In this document: piece by piece, positions 1 through 13,435 of the stretch
Numbering within the stretch: position 1 is the stretch's first letter
Layout of the letters: each line of letters opens with the position of its first letter
Source of the DNA: Rhyzopertha dominica
Lineage: Eukaryota; Arthropoda; Insecta; Coleoptera; Bostrichidae
Length of the DNA: 64,000 nucleotides
Direction of reading: 5' to 3'
Assembly: GCA_025024175.1 (NCBI GenBank)
Contig: QCXZ01000137.1
Location: 69,936,680 to 70,000,679 of the forward strand
The notes under the pieces: generated by a model
What the model was told of the DNA's origin: nothing
The model's input: only the letters and a program-made list of their open reading frames with translations
Database searches by the model: none
Made by a program: the position numbers and the translations under genes

Positions 1-1600
1 TTGTTATTAAAATGTTATATTATGTAAAATGAATATTAATAAAACCATAAATAACTAAACAAGTTTCGAAAGAATTATAAATTACTTCAAGATTTGTTTT
101 ATGTTCTAGACGGACAAATATTTTGGCGTTCTAGAACACAAAAGTATTTCGCAGCTAGGTGACAAGAGGTTCCCTTTGTCAACTGAAAATGTAACGAAAA
201 TGTCAGTTTTCGAAAAATAAAGATTTACTGTTTTGCATATCTTCCACAGTTAAAGCTATTGAAATTGGGAGATAAGTGAAGTTTCCTTTTGCAATTGCAT
301 GAAATACATTGTTAATGGTGTTCCTCAAAGAGACACATCTTTATAATTTTATCATTTACAGGTATCCGACAATTATATTTGTCCAAGAATTTTTGTCTTT
401 TAAAAGGTACAAACAGTGTCATATTTATTTAATAGTTAAAATGCAAAACATTTTTTCTGTCACAACTGAATTACATCAAAATTTCATGTCAACGAAATGA
501 TTTATTTTTTTCCATTAAATTTGAAATCACAATGAATTTTGGGGCTTTTATCAACGTTTGTTCATGGGTAAATCTGTAAAATTGTTTGAAAAAAATCGAC
601 GCACTTAATTCACTTCTCGAAACGATTGCGATGCACAAACAGAATCACAATTCTGTTGAAAATGGACAAATGAATCAATTTTTCATTACTATGTAATTGG
701 AATTTCAGAACTTTTTTGTGAAAATCGACTAAACATTATTCACTTTACACTACGAAATGAGACTTGATTAACAATTTCAAATTAACTGAATGAAATGCGT
801 TAACAAAAGAAAGGTCGCGCTTTCAAAACTTCTCGTTTTACCGAAATCATTAAAATAGATTATTCCATAAAAAGTTTCCGATTTTTAGTTTTTCTTTGTT
901 CAAAACAAAAGAAGGATCCACAAATGATCTTTCCCTCAGTTTTGCTGGAAACGAAAAATTTATATATTTTTGATTTTTATAAACCGGATTTTTTTATGAA
1001 TACCTTCCAAGGAGCGTGACCAAAACAAGAAACAATTACAAGAACCATGAGTTATGGTCGTGAGATGATACAAAAATCTTATATGACAAAATGCACTTTT
1101 AGCTATTCTCGAATTTTTTAATTTTATAGGAAACATTTCGAATTTTTTTCCACAAAAACGTTATTAAGACTATTATGAACATAAAAAATGAGGTAAATTG
1201 GCCCAGCCGTTCTCATTTTAATTTTTAATTATTTAAATTTTTTATTTGATTATAATAATTGTTGTACGAAGTTTGTTTCAAAACCCAGCAAAAGTAATTT
1301 ATATTCGGTTCGGCTCTATGTAACCCTTCTTCTAAAAATGGGCGACAAAAAATAAAATTGACATATGAGAGGAGCTGTTGGTGACCATTTGTAGCATTTA
1401 ATTAAATAAATGAAATGTAATTTTGAAAACGGGTTGTACTAAAGTAAAAAGATACATGGGTATAATATTGATGAAAAGACATTTTGATGGCCTTAAAGTA
1501 AATTCCTGTTTAACTTCTGTTTAGGATAAAAAAATACATGTTGTCCCTCTATAGGGCTTAAAGCTGGTTAATATATATATCATTAAAATTTCGAAAAGAG
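1..1600. other. AT-rich non-coding stretch, probably RTK intron
   Basis: No recognisable coding region or RNA gene was seen. The stretch lies immediately upstream of a splice acceptor and a terminal kinase exon, so it is most simply intronic sequence of that gene. The only open frame of note (309-500) has no recognisable motif and is probably chance. Confidence 0.5.
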
Positions 1601-1665
1601 AATAATAATAATAATAATAATATATTTATTCATTTGTATCATGTACATGGTGTAGAATAAGTCAA
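1601..1665 (-). repeat. (AAT)n microsatellite, possibly a LINE 3' tail
   Basis: An ATA/AAT trinucleotide run (about 1601-1622) is followed by sequence resembling the non-LTR element end near 47036: both have an AAT-rich run, then TTTATTCAT, then TGTATCA. This suggests a severely 5'-truncated minus-strand LINE insertion in the intron. The matched segment is short, so it could also be a plain microsatellite. Confidence 0.35.
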
Positions 1666-1847
1666 AAAGAAAATAGCAATAATTAATATAACATATAATG
1701 TGATCTCATACACCTTAACTACTTGCGCACAACAAAAAGCGTATTATTATATTAATTAAATATTCATAATATACAGTAATCCTTGTTATAAAAAAATTAC
1801 TGCGATGTATAAGGAAAGCTTTTTAAACTGTTTTTTTTTGCTTTCAG

Positions 1848-2072
1848 GTGCGAGATGGCTACAGGCTCGACAAACCAGAGCACTGCAGGAGGGAGCTGTA
1901 CAACATAATGTACTACTGTTGGGATAAAGATCCTAAACAGAGGCCATCATTCACCGAGTGCGTGGAACTGTTAGAAAAGCTATTAATGTCTGAAACAGAT
2001 TATATAGAACTCGAAAGATTTCCAGATCACTCGTATTACAACATGATGAGCCTAAGCGGCGAGAAACTGTGA
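1848..2072 (+). CDS. Terminal exon of a receptor tyrosine kinase (Cad96Ca-like)
   Basis: This exon encodes the last 74 residues of a receptor protein tyrosine kinase, an integral plasma-membrane signalling enzyme. It starts directly after a polypyrimidine tract and CAG acceptor ending at 1847, so the first codon (GTG, Val) is internal and not a start. Residues 1-45 are the end of the kinase C-lobe: a G-Y-R-L-D-K-P segment, then the subdomain XI signature CWDKDPKQRPSF with the invariant Arg. The tail is acidic and tyrosine-rich (DYIELERF, then DHSYYNMMSLSGEKL to the stop). FGFR, RET and insect Cad96Ca kinases share this layout. The closing tail fits my memory of insect Cad96Ca best, but I could not search a database. 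Upstream exons lie outside the window. The frame is undamaged, so this is likely the only living host gene here. Confidence 0.85.
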   Translation: MRDGYRLDKPEHCRRELYNIMYYCWDKDPKQRPSFTECVELLEKLLMSETDYIELERFPDHSYYNMMSLSGEKL

Positions 2073-2800
2073 TCGTTAAGTGCTACCGCGGTGATAACTA
2101 ATTAACAAATAGTGAAACTTTGAGCGTCATAAAGCAAGTAACAGAGGATGTTGCCGGTTGGACATTAAATGGCAGTAAAACTAACACCAGTGTTATTTAT
2201 ATGTACATAATGCAGGAAGTAGGTTTAGTAGTACTAGACTGAACTTTCGGAACTGGTAAAAAGAAACCGAACCTATAGATTTAGTACACACATAGTGTAA
2301 GGGCTATCTGAATGTTAATATTCAGGCAATGATATAAACATACCTGCTCCAAAGCAAGATGCATGTTAATTAAGAAAAAAAAAAGTTGTCCCTATCTATT
2401 TTTATATACAAGATAAGGAAATGCAAGATGAGACAGACTAAATTTAACAATTTGTTGTTAAACTTCATTTCCACTCATTCAAATAATAAATGTAAGTGTT
2501 AGGTATCTACTGCACAGCTAATGTTTAACTTCAAGGATTCAATTCAATGTTCAGCTCAAAAATATCAGTGTCTTGCTTTGGAAAAACTTAGGTGTACAGT
2601 ATTTTTACCCTGTTTGTAGTTTCAAACCAATTTTACAGAGCTCACTCGTAGGGTTGTTAATCATGTTCAAATAACCAAAGTTTATAACATAATATAAACT
2701 GTGTACATATAGTTGTATATGTTAAGTAGCTATATATCTTTGTTGTATTCGGTTTATACGTCAAATCAATTTGTTATATTAAATGAACTTTCCTATAAAA
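2073..2800 (+). other. Probable 3' UTR of the kinase gene
   Basis: AT-rich sequence follows the TGA stop. A canonical AATAAA lies at 2485-2490, about 415 bases past the stop, and is a plausible poly(A) signal. No coding signal was seen. The 3' end cannot be fixed without transcript data. Confidence 0.4.
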
Positions 2801-4554
2801 CAAACTTCATTTATTATTTTATTATACCATTATAATATCGTTGGCAAAAATAACACCATTATCGCGACTTGAAAAATGAAGCAAATTATTTATACTGGCA
2901 AAGGGAGGACCCAATATGCTACGCATAGATCTAGTAGATGTCTTTTAGATTTTAACTTGGACAGCTAATAAACGGCGATATGTTTCTATAACTTATAAAA
3001 AACGAATATGAAGTGCTTTCCATTAATAAGTGGTTGCCCAAGGAAGAACTAACATTGGGTAGATCAATATTTTAATATTTTGAACTATAACAGATTTTTC
3101 ATATTATTATTATTATTAAATTAATTTAAACATTATTTTATTGCATGAAAACAACTTAAAATTGAAAACTTGCCTTAATAGTAAGTAAAATAACTAAAGT
3201 GGTGTAAGGTTTTTTTTCTAAAGCTGTACCTAAAACATTTAAGGGTCAATATTAGTAGTAACTCACTGTGAGAAGTTATGAATGTCGTAATCGAACACAA
3301 TTTAAAGTGGCCACTTCAGAAGGCGCAGCTGATGAAGTTTTTTCAGCATAAATATTAATCAAAATGGTGATGACAGAACCAGCTTTTTACTTAATAGTGC
3401 GAGTAACACCAAAAATGTTGTTTATGTGCAAAGATCTTTGTTTAGGTGGTACGTTGTCCTATTTCGTATTATTTTTTGCGCAACTACGCATAAACAGTGT
3501 GCAATATTTCAATGGATTGTGACACTATTACATTCTCTGCACAAGTGACAGGCATGAGCAGCATAGAATACTACTATGGTACTAATACTATGATGAAGAA
3601 GGGAAAGATGCAAAATATTATAAGATTGAAGCTCAATATAAACCATGAAGCAGACGGTGGAAGAGAAAGTGTGTGATAGATCCAAGTAGGAGAACCGAAA
3701 CATTTTCAAACAGTGAGTTCAGTAACTCGACTCATTCTTTACCGGAAGGGGGTTAAGGAGTTGGAAATGTATGCCTTATTAACAGTTCGAGAACAAGAAA
3801 AACTATTTACACCCTACAGCCTGCGCACGCACGTACTGGTGCCGTCAGATATCTGTGCGAGTAAAGTCGACAGAGCAATAGATGCGCAGTAACTCAGGTA
3901 GCAAACCGCTTGTTGGAGTAAAGCGATTGAAGATCGTGAGCAAGCAATTTTTTGACGCCAGACGAAAAACGAAGAAATACTGCAATCAAATGGACGAGAC
4001 ATATATCCATTCATCCTATACTACTATACTCATTTGAAATCTTGTACGATACAAACGACTTTTTGCGTCAAGGAATGAAAATGGATTTATATGAGTACCA
4101 AACGCTTGAACGTAAATTTCACAATACATTTTTGACGCTTATTAATCGAAAAAAGTTATTACGGACTCATAATTCTCAAGCACATATATAAGAGTAGAAT
4201 TCTCATTGTCCATCTGTAAATTATATTCATCAAGGAAGATATTAAAGAAAATTTAGAATAGCGGAATAAAAATATCTACTTAGAAGGGCAATAGACAGCA
4301 ACGGTAACGTTGTTTTTAGCTCTTCTGATTCGTTCTCTTAGATTTGTTTGAACTGAGCTCATGCGCATACCGCGAACTCTTAACTTCTTTGTTTAGACTT
4401 TAGAGCATGCATATGATGAAGGTAATAACGATACCCTAAAAAGCTAGCAAAAAACATGTACAATTTCCGTGTGTTGAACACCATACGTGGAATCTACATG
4501 TGTTTTATGTTTAGGTCTAAATATACACAAATAGGTCTTCCTGTGTCCCTGGAT
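2801..4554. other. No recognised gene
   Basis: AT-rich sequence. The open frames at 3509-3709 (minus), 3814-4014 (minus) and 3952-4191 (plus) overlap, have no recognisable motif and look like chance. Confidence 0.5.
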
Positions 4555-4890
4555 CCAAGAAAAAAACTATGAGATGTTGAGTACATCAACGATGTATGGC
4601 TCATACGTAACCTGGTGCATAAAAAGGGATGTACATCATGTTTTAGAACATCCATAATATAGCAAAATACTATAGACTCATTCATAGACTCCACGTTGCA
4701 CCTCACCACCAGTTGAAAACAAGCCATCCAAATCTTAAATAAGAAACATGACATCCAGACATGATTGACCATAAAAAAGTTCCCAAATATGTCGAAGATA
4801 TATTGGCGCAAAAGTACGGACACAGTGTACTCTACCGCCAGCATACCACTATTTTTAACCCAGTCGAACTTATTTGAGGTATAGCAAAAA
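4555..4890 (+). pseudogene. Decayed mariner-like transposase, catalytic-domain remnant
   Basis: Read on the plus strand with several stops and frameshifts, this stretch carries the order of motifs of a Tc1/mariner-type DDE transposase. Near 4580 is a YINDVWLIRN segment at the place where the family has Y-L-D-E-T-W; the first catalytic Asp has become Asn. Near 4760-4880 is a K-Y-V-E-D-I block, then Y-G-H-S-V-L and N-P-V-E-L-I, matching the family pattern G-H-x-V-L-R-L-P-P-Y-H...N-P-I-E-L-I-W around the last catalytic acid. It is dead as an enzyme. The longer minus-strand open frame over the same bases (4494-4952) is an antisense shadow. It appears related to the DUF4817-type relics at 49-51 kb. 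Confidence 0.6.
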
Positions 4891-7800
4891 CTTATTGTAA
4901 CTGTCGGTAACCGGTAGTATTGGAAAGTGTGTAAATTTGTGGAAAGAATCACTACAGGTAGTTACCCCTGAAAAATGAATTTTTCTGAATGATAATTGTT
5001 ATCGTTAATTTGTTCCTGATGTATCCATAAGAAAATAAGCACCAAAGTTCTGGAATTTTTGGATTTTTCAACAAACCTCCAACATAAATGTTCCATCTTC
5101 AATCTTTAGAAAATACGTCATGTACACGTTAGTATCGTGAGCTGTTATTTAAACTAAACTGCTTATAAATCCATGTTAGATGGACTTATGCTTATTTCTG
5201 TGCTCTGTAAGTGCCTATTCAATCTAACTGCTTATGGCTTTCCTTTTGAGAGAGACTGTACAATTGCCCACAGATCTTCGTATTTTAGATTGGAATCTGA
5301 AAGACACTTTGCTGAATTTCTGTGCTGAAACTTTATGTTTATGTAGAGTGAAATTTACTGTTTCAACTCTGAAATCTGCTATCACTGCTTCATATTCCGC
5401 CAATGTGTTTCGTTGTGCAATTAAGATCACTCACTTAGGTTGCAAAAGAGTATTAGAATTAGAATTTTGGACAATACAACGTGTTTTCTCTTCCAATTAT
5501 ACTAGAAGACAATTAGGCACCTGTAAAGTAGGAATTATTACTACATTCCAATAAAATTCTACAGTTTTTGGGTGTTATGAGATAATTAAGCAGTACACCT
5601 GGCAACAGTGAATACAAATCACCTAACACAAAATCATGGCGTCACATTTAAGTTATATGAAATAAGGTTTAAACCGCACGCTGTAGTAGCACCGAATAGA
5701 CTTACGTCTAAGGGATAGAGACAGACCGAAGAATAATGGCTAGAAATGACAAGGAATTAATCGAGCGGTTTTGAAATGTACCAATGCTGCAACAGCACCC
5801 AGAAAACATTCCAGGAATATGAACGTATGTACATACCTATATAACATGCCCAGTGCAGTCCTTATATTTCCTCAACTTGCGCTGGGCAGTCGCACTACTA
5901 TAGCAATCAGCATGTACACCTTCAACACAGCGGCAGAAATGCTGACCGTACGCTGATTCAATCAATCAAGAATTTATAAAATCAAGTGTAACATGTGACA
6001 ATTTTAGGACCTTCGGTCGAAATNCTGAATAGATAACATTTNTTAGTCNATCCACAATACAATACACTTTTTTNACAATTTGAACTAGAGTGGTCCGGAT
6101 TGACTACTGTAAAAATGTCCATGAGCCATAAACAATATAGTAATTATCAAAAAGGGATCGTCTGGATTAAAAAAAATGGTTGCATAGATATCGACAGCAT
6201 TTTCTTGAATGGGTGGCTGTGTGCGCTAGGGGATGCAAAAGTATCTCTGAAACCAAGGCAATATTTGGTCCCCCTTTAAGCTTTTTTTGCAAACCTGGAC
6301 AGATTTGCAGATCTTACGAGGTGCAAATTTTGGTAGGTACAACCAGTCTAAACTTAATTACAGAACTAAACTTGGATAAAGTGACCGCTAAAAGAGTGTA
6401 ATCTTTGATGAAATTTAAAATAAATCAGATGTGATATAAAAGTCAACACACGAAAGTTATTTTTAATTCATTCTGTCAATGGCCAACACGTGTAACGCAG
6501 TAATTGTATTAGAGAGGAAACCTATTGCCACTAAGAAAAAACATGTGGAGCCCTAATAATTTCCAGAAAAGAAAACATCACGTTTTCTACAAAAGCTTAC
6601 AGCGTAAAGTGAANGAAAATCAGGTCTGAAAATCAAATATTCCTGTGTTGAGGACTTGCTATTTAGTAAGAGAAAGTGTACTTCTTGCTTTGATTTTAGC
6701 GGGAAGACTTTCAATCATTTTAAACACTCGACTTTGCGCCAGACAAGCTTCCAGCCCAGACTTTTTCATTAGAAAACTTCTAATTATGACGCACACGGAA
6801 CTCATTATGATTTTCCAGGGCCTTGCTTTAATTTCATCTGAATGCTCTTTCGACACGTGGCCGCCCTGCATTAATTTTAATGAATTTCAACTCGTTTGTC
6901 CTACCAGATTTCGGTAAGTTCATTAATGTCCGCCAGTTTGTGTAACTTCAACGTCAGTTTTACGCTTAAAGTCTCCGGAACAAAAGAGTGGGCGACAAGA
7001 TTCAGCAAAACGTATTTTCCGTATGTTCAGATGTGTCTCATTAGTATACATCGTATACCCTCGGTGGTCATTTATAATACGTTTAATCCAGTCATCTGTA
7101 GTTATAGACAGCCAATATGGTGGCGAATGATACGTTTGATTAATCATATTGGAGGATTTATGTCGACCATGAACTGCAAAGCACAAATCTAATCATTTAG
7201 CCTGGATGCTTTACGTTTGATCTTCAATGTAGGTTGGTTTGTACACAGGACTATTTCGCGATCGTACCTTCGTACCTGTAATCTTGTTTTGATTTACAAA
7301 GGAANTGGTGACTGTGGTTTCATGCGAAAGAAAGAAGTATAGAACGAACACTAATAAGCGTAAAGATAGACCTCCTCATTAGTTCAATGCTTGTGAAGGA
7401 CTTCGGCAATGTTCAGATGCCTTAGTAACGGTATCTAGAAACCCTTGAAATTATATCTCCGCAGAATTGTGTACCGCCTACGCTGTACTGTAAAACGAGC
7501 CATGCTAGTCATTACCTGTAATTGAATAAACATCGCCATCAATTAATAGATGCAGGTGAGCTTACTGCACTGCAAACATGTTTAGTGTTATAAAATACGT
7601 AGTTTTAGTTTACTCTTTTCATAACCATCCTCCCACATGTTAGTTTTTGCTGTATCGCACAAAACGAATGCAGTGGCAAATTATAAATAAAAATATTGTT
7701 ATTATTACTATTTCAGTCATTAAACTGTAACGCCAAGAAGTAATGAACAAAATGTTCTAAAGTGTATTCGTATCTATGTTCACCAGGATAACTACTATTT

Positions 7801-10093
7801 TGTAGATATACAGGGGGAATTAAAATACAGGGTGATCAAAATTCGAGGACGACCATTGGGATCGCGCTTATTACTCGTATACCTACCCTTAAGCCCAGCA
7901 TATGCCGTGAAACATCAAAATAAACCTTCCGGTTTTGGGATTCTTTTAATAGCCTGAAAGATGACATTTGGGTATTTAATTTTTATAAACTTATATTTAA
8001 CGTAATAAAAAAAAACTAAAAGCACTTTTAACATTTTTAAACTATAGAACCAAGAACAATACATAACACGTTACTACAAAAGTGTTGCGCAGGTTGTATA
8101 CATTTTTTATACTTTTATATCATTTTATTTGGAAAATGCAGGGGCGGCGCTAGTTCATTACGGCCAAGTGCGAATAAGAAACGCTGGACTGGGGGGACAT
8201 AAACACACATCTCCAAAATATAACATAAAATTCTATTTAATAAGGATTATAAACAACAATGGGCAATAACAGAGGAAATTAAATAAAAAGCATCTGTCCT
8301 GTTTCTTTTTGCTAATAACCACCGTATTTTCGATTTTATAAAAAATAGTGTAGCCGTTTTGAACGACGAAGTATCCTTTACAAATTTGTATCTTTGTCTT
8401 TCTTCATATTTTGGTTATTTAGTAAGTAAGCACTAAATAACTGAAAAAAAAACTGAAGTTTTAAAATACATTTAATTCAGCAGCACTTTGGAATTTATAA
8501 ATTAATAAAGGCTATTCCTGAGTGAATTGTAATATTTTAGACAGAAATATAACCTTACTGGAATAGTGTCAGTGCCACCAACTTTAACTTAACTTAACAA
8601 TTATTTAATATTATCGAAATAATTGGGTTTTTGTCATGTATTTATATTTTATTAAATTGCGTATTAACAGATAACGTTTAATACATAAAACAGCTGTGAC
8701 AGCTAATAAAATCGAAAACATGGATCGTAAAGTGTATTTTTAATGTATCAAAATGTGAATATTTAAAGTGGCCGCCAAAACGCGAACATATTGGCCGTGA
8801 CGTCAGGTGTCTTGTAAATGGCCGCTTGTTTACATTTGAGATCTGCGTGTCACATGCTAGCGTCAACCCGTCAATTCAAGCTTGTTGTTTGTGTTCATTT
8901 TGTGACAAGCGAAGTACTTATGAGTTATGATTTCTGAAGGCTTCGTTAGAGCGTCTTCAAATAATCTTCCGACCGTAGACACGTTCATGGTTATGGAATT
9001 TGTGAAGAACGATGATATTTATAGTGCAAATTTTAAAATGCTTTAAAGCAATTGTAATGGAAAAAATGGGGATAATTATTATTATTTTATGCTCACTTTA
9101 ACATTTGGCAAATAAAAATTAGACGCTACGGCAAAAATGGCTTCCATTCTACAGTGAAGATTATACTTTTCCTTCACCCAAATACTAATAAATTTTGCAT
9201 TGAAGTAAGAAGTAAATTGTTGAGTTTCACTTATTTCTTTGACGAAACCGCATCTTTATGCGGTAATCTCTAATTCTTGTGCAAAAAGTATATATTTAAT
9301 CCATCACAATTGTTACTATTGGTAACTGGTAGTACACATTGCTTAACCAAATAATTAAAAAGTACATTTTATTGGAGATAAGGTACCCACACTCCTGATT
9401 TTTTTAAACAGAAATTAAACAGTTTTAGCTTTGAAGTAATCTGTATTCAATATAAAAAACTTTTTAGGGTAGCTAATGCTTGTGAGCACACACCTTGACA
9501 TAGATTAATGTTTGGGGAAAAAAACGTAATACAACGGCCTAATATTGTATCACTGCAGGATAATACTTTTAGCACTTCCTATCAACAAATCCGACTAACA
9601 TTCCGAAATAATAAAATTAGGAAGAGTTGTTTTTTGTTTAAATCCTCATCCAGATTTTCTGTGCCACATACGTTTTTGTTACCATTTATTCCTTTACCTC
9701 CTTGTTTAACTAGAACAATTTAGGTTAATAGATTAATTTTTATCAAGTACTTTCTGATATCTGTAAATTTATTAAAAATATTTAAAAAGCAGTGGAAAAG
9801 CGCACTAGAGCTAGTAAAGAATTTATACAAAAATTTATAATACAGAATCACTTTAAGTAATATTTACACCCAATAATCTTCCTGTGATTGCAAATCTTAT
9901 ATTATAATGAAGTTTTTTTTGTTTTTTTTACCATTCAACAATTAGATACTCCCTTATAAGGTAGGTACAAACAAAATTTCTTTTAGATATACTTATTTTA
10001 TAATACTCAAATTAGTCAGGCTGCGAATCGGCGACCGCGAACCGGCGGAGGCAAAAAGTCCTAGACCCCAGCATAAGTGAACTTATTGTCAAA
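4891..10093. other. No recognised gene; isolated transposon-like termini
   Basis: No recognisable coding region was found in 5.2 kb. Open frames at 5234-5554, 5771-5956, 6180-6401, 6645-6917, 6896-7192 and 9508-9723 have no motifs I recognise. Two possible transposon ends lie here without a visible partner: TA followed by CAGGGTGATCA at 7828, resembling the termini at 15931 and 26172, and CAGGGGCGGCGC at 8139, resembling a hAT terminus. Scattered ambiguous bases occur at 6024-6074. Confidence 0.45.
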
Positions 10094-10480
10094 TTAACGT
10101 AGCATTGAAAATTTGATCACAATGAGATGTTGGAAACATACTATTTGTAAACATAAAAACTGAGAATCAAAAATGTATGCTAAACCTGTCAAAATAAGTA
10201 TAAATTGCCATTTATTTTCGGGGGCACTTGCGGTTTGTTTCCGGTTTGACTCACAGTCGAATATATGGAGAACAACGTCTTTCTTTATTATAACATTTCT
10301 CCCTATCAACTTAAAACGCATATAATTTTTCGTATCCTCTTCCAGCCATAACAAAATGAAAACTGAACGGTTAACACCTATAACCCCAAAAAGAATAATA
10401 AAACTTGCATTAAAATGATCTTCACAGCAGAAAAACAAACTTTGCGATTTCGGCATATCACGCCTAGTGGCCTTAAACCA
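10094..10480 (-). pseudogene. THAP zinc-finger domain remnant
   Basis: THAP is a C2CH zinc-finger DNA-binding domain found in P-type transposases and proteins derived from them. On the minus strand the frame reads W-F-K-A-T-R-R-D (from about 10480), then S-Q-S-L-F-F-C-C-E-D-H-F, where C-x2-H-F is the second zinc-ligand pair of the THAP core. It then resumes as EEDTKNYMRFKLIG, and D-V-V-L-H-I-F-D-C follows. This matches the end of a THAP domain and the V-P-H-x-F-D-C segment usual in insect repeat-borne THAP proteins. About 23 hydrophobic residues sit between C-E-D-H-F and E-E-D, where the family has almost none; they look like an inserted or unspliced piece without GT-AG ends. No N-terminal zinc ligands were found in frame upstream. 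Confidence 0.6.
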
Positions 10481-13427
10481 CCTTCCTTACGTTAATAATC
10501 TCGAGGAAGGTTAGCGGTACTGACTGACGTACTCTTACAGCCAGGTACAAAACAACACTTGTTTTTTTTTCCATACATAATAGTTGCTTGTAAAACTACA
10601 CCAATCACTTTTTGGTGCGACCTCTTACACCGGCTTTTCAATAAACACCACACTAAAGCTTTTCAATACAATAACGATACTACACCATTAAACAGCACGC
10701 TCTTCGGTAATGTTTACGAGACACTTGACGTCACCAGTTGAATAATCTTGGATAGAAGTGTTTTGGCGGTGACTCCTAAGATTCGAATTTCAGACCTGAA
10801 ATTCTCTACCTACAAATATTTTTTTAAGATGGCGTACAATATAAATGCACTTCAAGATTCATTATACGTAATTTTCAAAAAAGGGATAATACCCAATTAC
10901 TAGGAAACTTTAACGAGGGAGGCAGGAACTAGATAGTTAAATCTCCATACATGAAAATAAGAATAAAGACAATTTTATTAAACTCAAAATACATTGAAAC
11001 AAGAAGTTATGGGCATTCAACGAAAGATTTGCACGTCGGTTTCTACACTTCAGTTAATATGTGTATAAAACTTTTTAAAGGGCTTTTAATTTGTACTACA
11101 CGCATAATTCCGTTTTATTGCAATTCTGTCAGAATGGCAGTTTATTTAGATTATTTGTTTGTGTCCATGCCGTAAAGGATTTTCTAATTAAACACTTTTA
11201 AATTTATTAGACATGCATTCTAGTAAGTTACTTAAACCAACCCCTACTTCGAGAGATAAAGGCAAAGAAATATGAGCAATATTCGCCTGAGTTAGATAGT
11301 TTTTTGCCTTAGCGCGTTTTCTATGCTCTATTGCCGAGATCGAGGCTAGCCCAGAAACAACATTCAGAGTAAATCACCTGTGGATACAGTATTTACTTTA
11401 AATGCACTTTTTTCGAAAATGGTACGTTTCTATCAAACGACATACCCGGGAGTGTTCCTTAATATAAGGTCCATAGATTCAAAAAACGTTATCAAACCAT
11501 CCAAAATTTATCCGCATACAAATTATACACAAAAAACCACTCCCCTTAAGAGGTATTACAAATCTAATTGTACAGTTTGAGGTGGCAATACTTCAAACCT
11601 AAATTCTTCGAATTATTATGCATTGAACTCGCATATAGGATAAATAGCGCAGAACCTAGGAATCACCCTTAAGATAGTCTATTATCAATTATCCATGCAA
11701 ATGTGCTATACGAATTGTAAAACAAAATAATTTCTTTTGCTAGCTAGTTTTTATATAAAATAAAACCCTTTATTGACATTGTTGGTATATTATAAGCGCA
11801 TACCACTGTTACATAAAGCTATCAATTTTATTAACTGATAAAACTCCAAGATGTTTTCCGTAAATTCGCAATGTTATTTTTAGCACATATGTATATATAC
11901 TGCTCCACAATCTATAATTTATAACACATCAAATGTAAACTTACACCACAAATGGAACGGATACAAAGGATGTGGGTAATCGATAAAATTACATGTTGTA
12001 TTAACCCCCTTAGGCAAGATAGCATCCTATACTGGATGTTTACGCTCTATTTAAAATCGCAAACATTAAATACAGCTTCTGTTCAATGGTTCATAAGTTG
12101 CAATTTAACAGTTGATCACGTAACGCAATAAATGCTAACTGGCTTAATCTCAGCATTTAATGTCACATACATTAGTTCACACTTCAGTTTTCCCAGTTTT
12201 ACGAAGGTAACTAGCTATGTTATAGTAATACGCCTTGGATTAGTAAAAATTACTAAAGTACCAAGAAAGGTAGTGAGTAATAATTAAATAAATACTAAAA
12301 CAAACTGCCTCTAACGCATATAGCAGGGACTTATCCCTACAAAAATATATGAAACGCACTCTTAGAGGTGACAAACATGGAAAACAAATTCTTGGGTAAA
12401 CGAAAATGTGTTGGGGCAATTAAAAGTTTAAATATCTTAAAATAGTGATAAACCCTAAAAAAGGACATATAATTTTTAAGCCAGTTGCTAAGGTTTCTCA
12501 AAATATTGTCACAAGATTTAGAATAACCAAATGGACCAGTGGGCTTAAGAAGCAGGTAATATGACATTGCTGTATATCTTTATTAAAAAAATAATAAAAG
12601 CTGTGTCTTTTAGGTATGAAATAATAATAATATTTAATAAACAGTTTTTTATCAACATTAGCCGATGCTTCTCATTAGCGACCTGCCAAGATATGATTTG
12701 TTTGCAGCCACCCCTGTTATGCGTTTACAGGGTAATGAGATGGAAAGTTGAAAATATATTAAAAGTTTACAGCGACGAGGCGTATTTTCATCAATAGCAC
12801 AAAGACAATAAAAGCAAGAGTGCACGTTTCATTGAATCAAAAACTTGCAACCTTAGAGTCTAGAAGCTCTTTAACAAAGTTGGTTCTTTAGAGACACGCC
12901 TCAAACCTAATTTCTGTAACGCAACAGGCACTCCAGTCCTATATCGTCTCTATGGCGTAGTTCGTTGGGATTTAGGGGCAATTCACGTTATCATTGAAAT
13001 AAATATCTTTATCTTATCAGTGTCAATAGGCATATTTTGCATGTTTACGCAGATGACTCAACTTGTAAATAACATTGTTCCTTAAAGTTAGAATTTCAAT
13101 TTAAATGTTACTACTAGGTGCAACGTAAAATTAATTCTGTATTCTCACACTTAGAAGAAGAAGCCTGGATTGCTTTTAGTTACTACAAAAAAACGCTTTA
13201 CGTTATAATATTAATTTATCGGAAGATTTTTGAAATATTTGTGAGGGTGCAGGTTGGGGAATATTTATAAATATACAAAAGACACGTAAGAAAAAAAATG
13301 AGGCTTCGAAAATGCCTTAAATATGATGGGAATATTTCACACCGTCCGTGAAAATTGCGTTAAGTTTTCTTGTAAGCTTTTTTTTCTGCAATAATCCTAG
13401 TTCTCAAAGTAATCAACGGCGAGGTTC
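10481..13427. other. No recognised gene
   Basis: AT-rich sequence without recognisable coding, RNA or repeat structure. The small open frames at 10559, 10951, 11380, 12337 (minus) and 12561 show no motif that I know. Confidence 0.45.
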
Positions 13428-13435
13428 TCGACCGG

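Noticed and set aside
4494..4952. 152-codon minus-strand frame
   Set aside because: The plus strand over the same bases carries mariner-like transposase motifs, so this is an antisense shadow.
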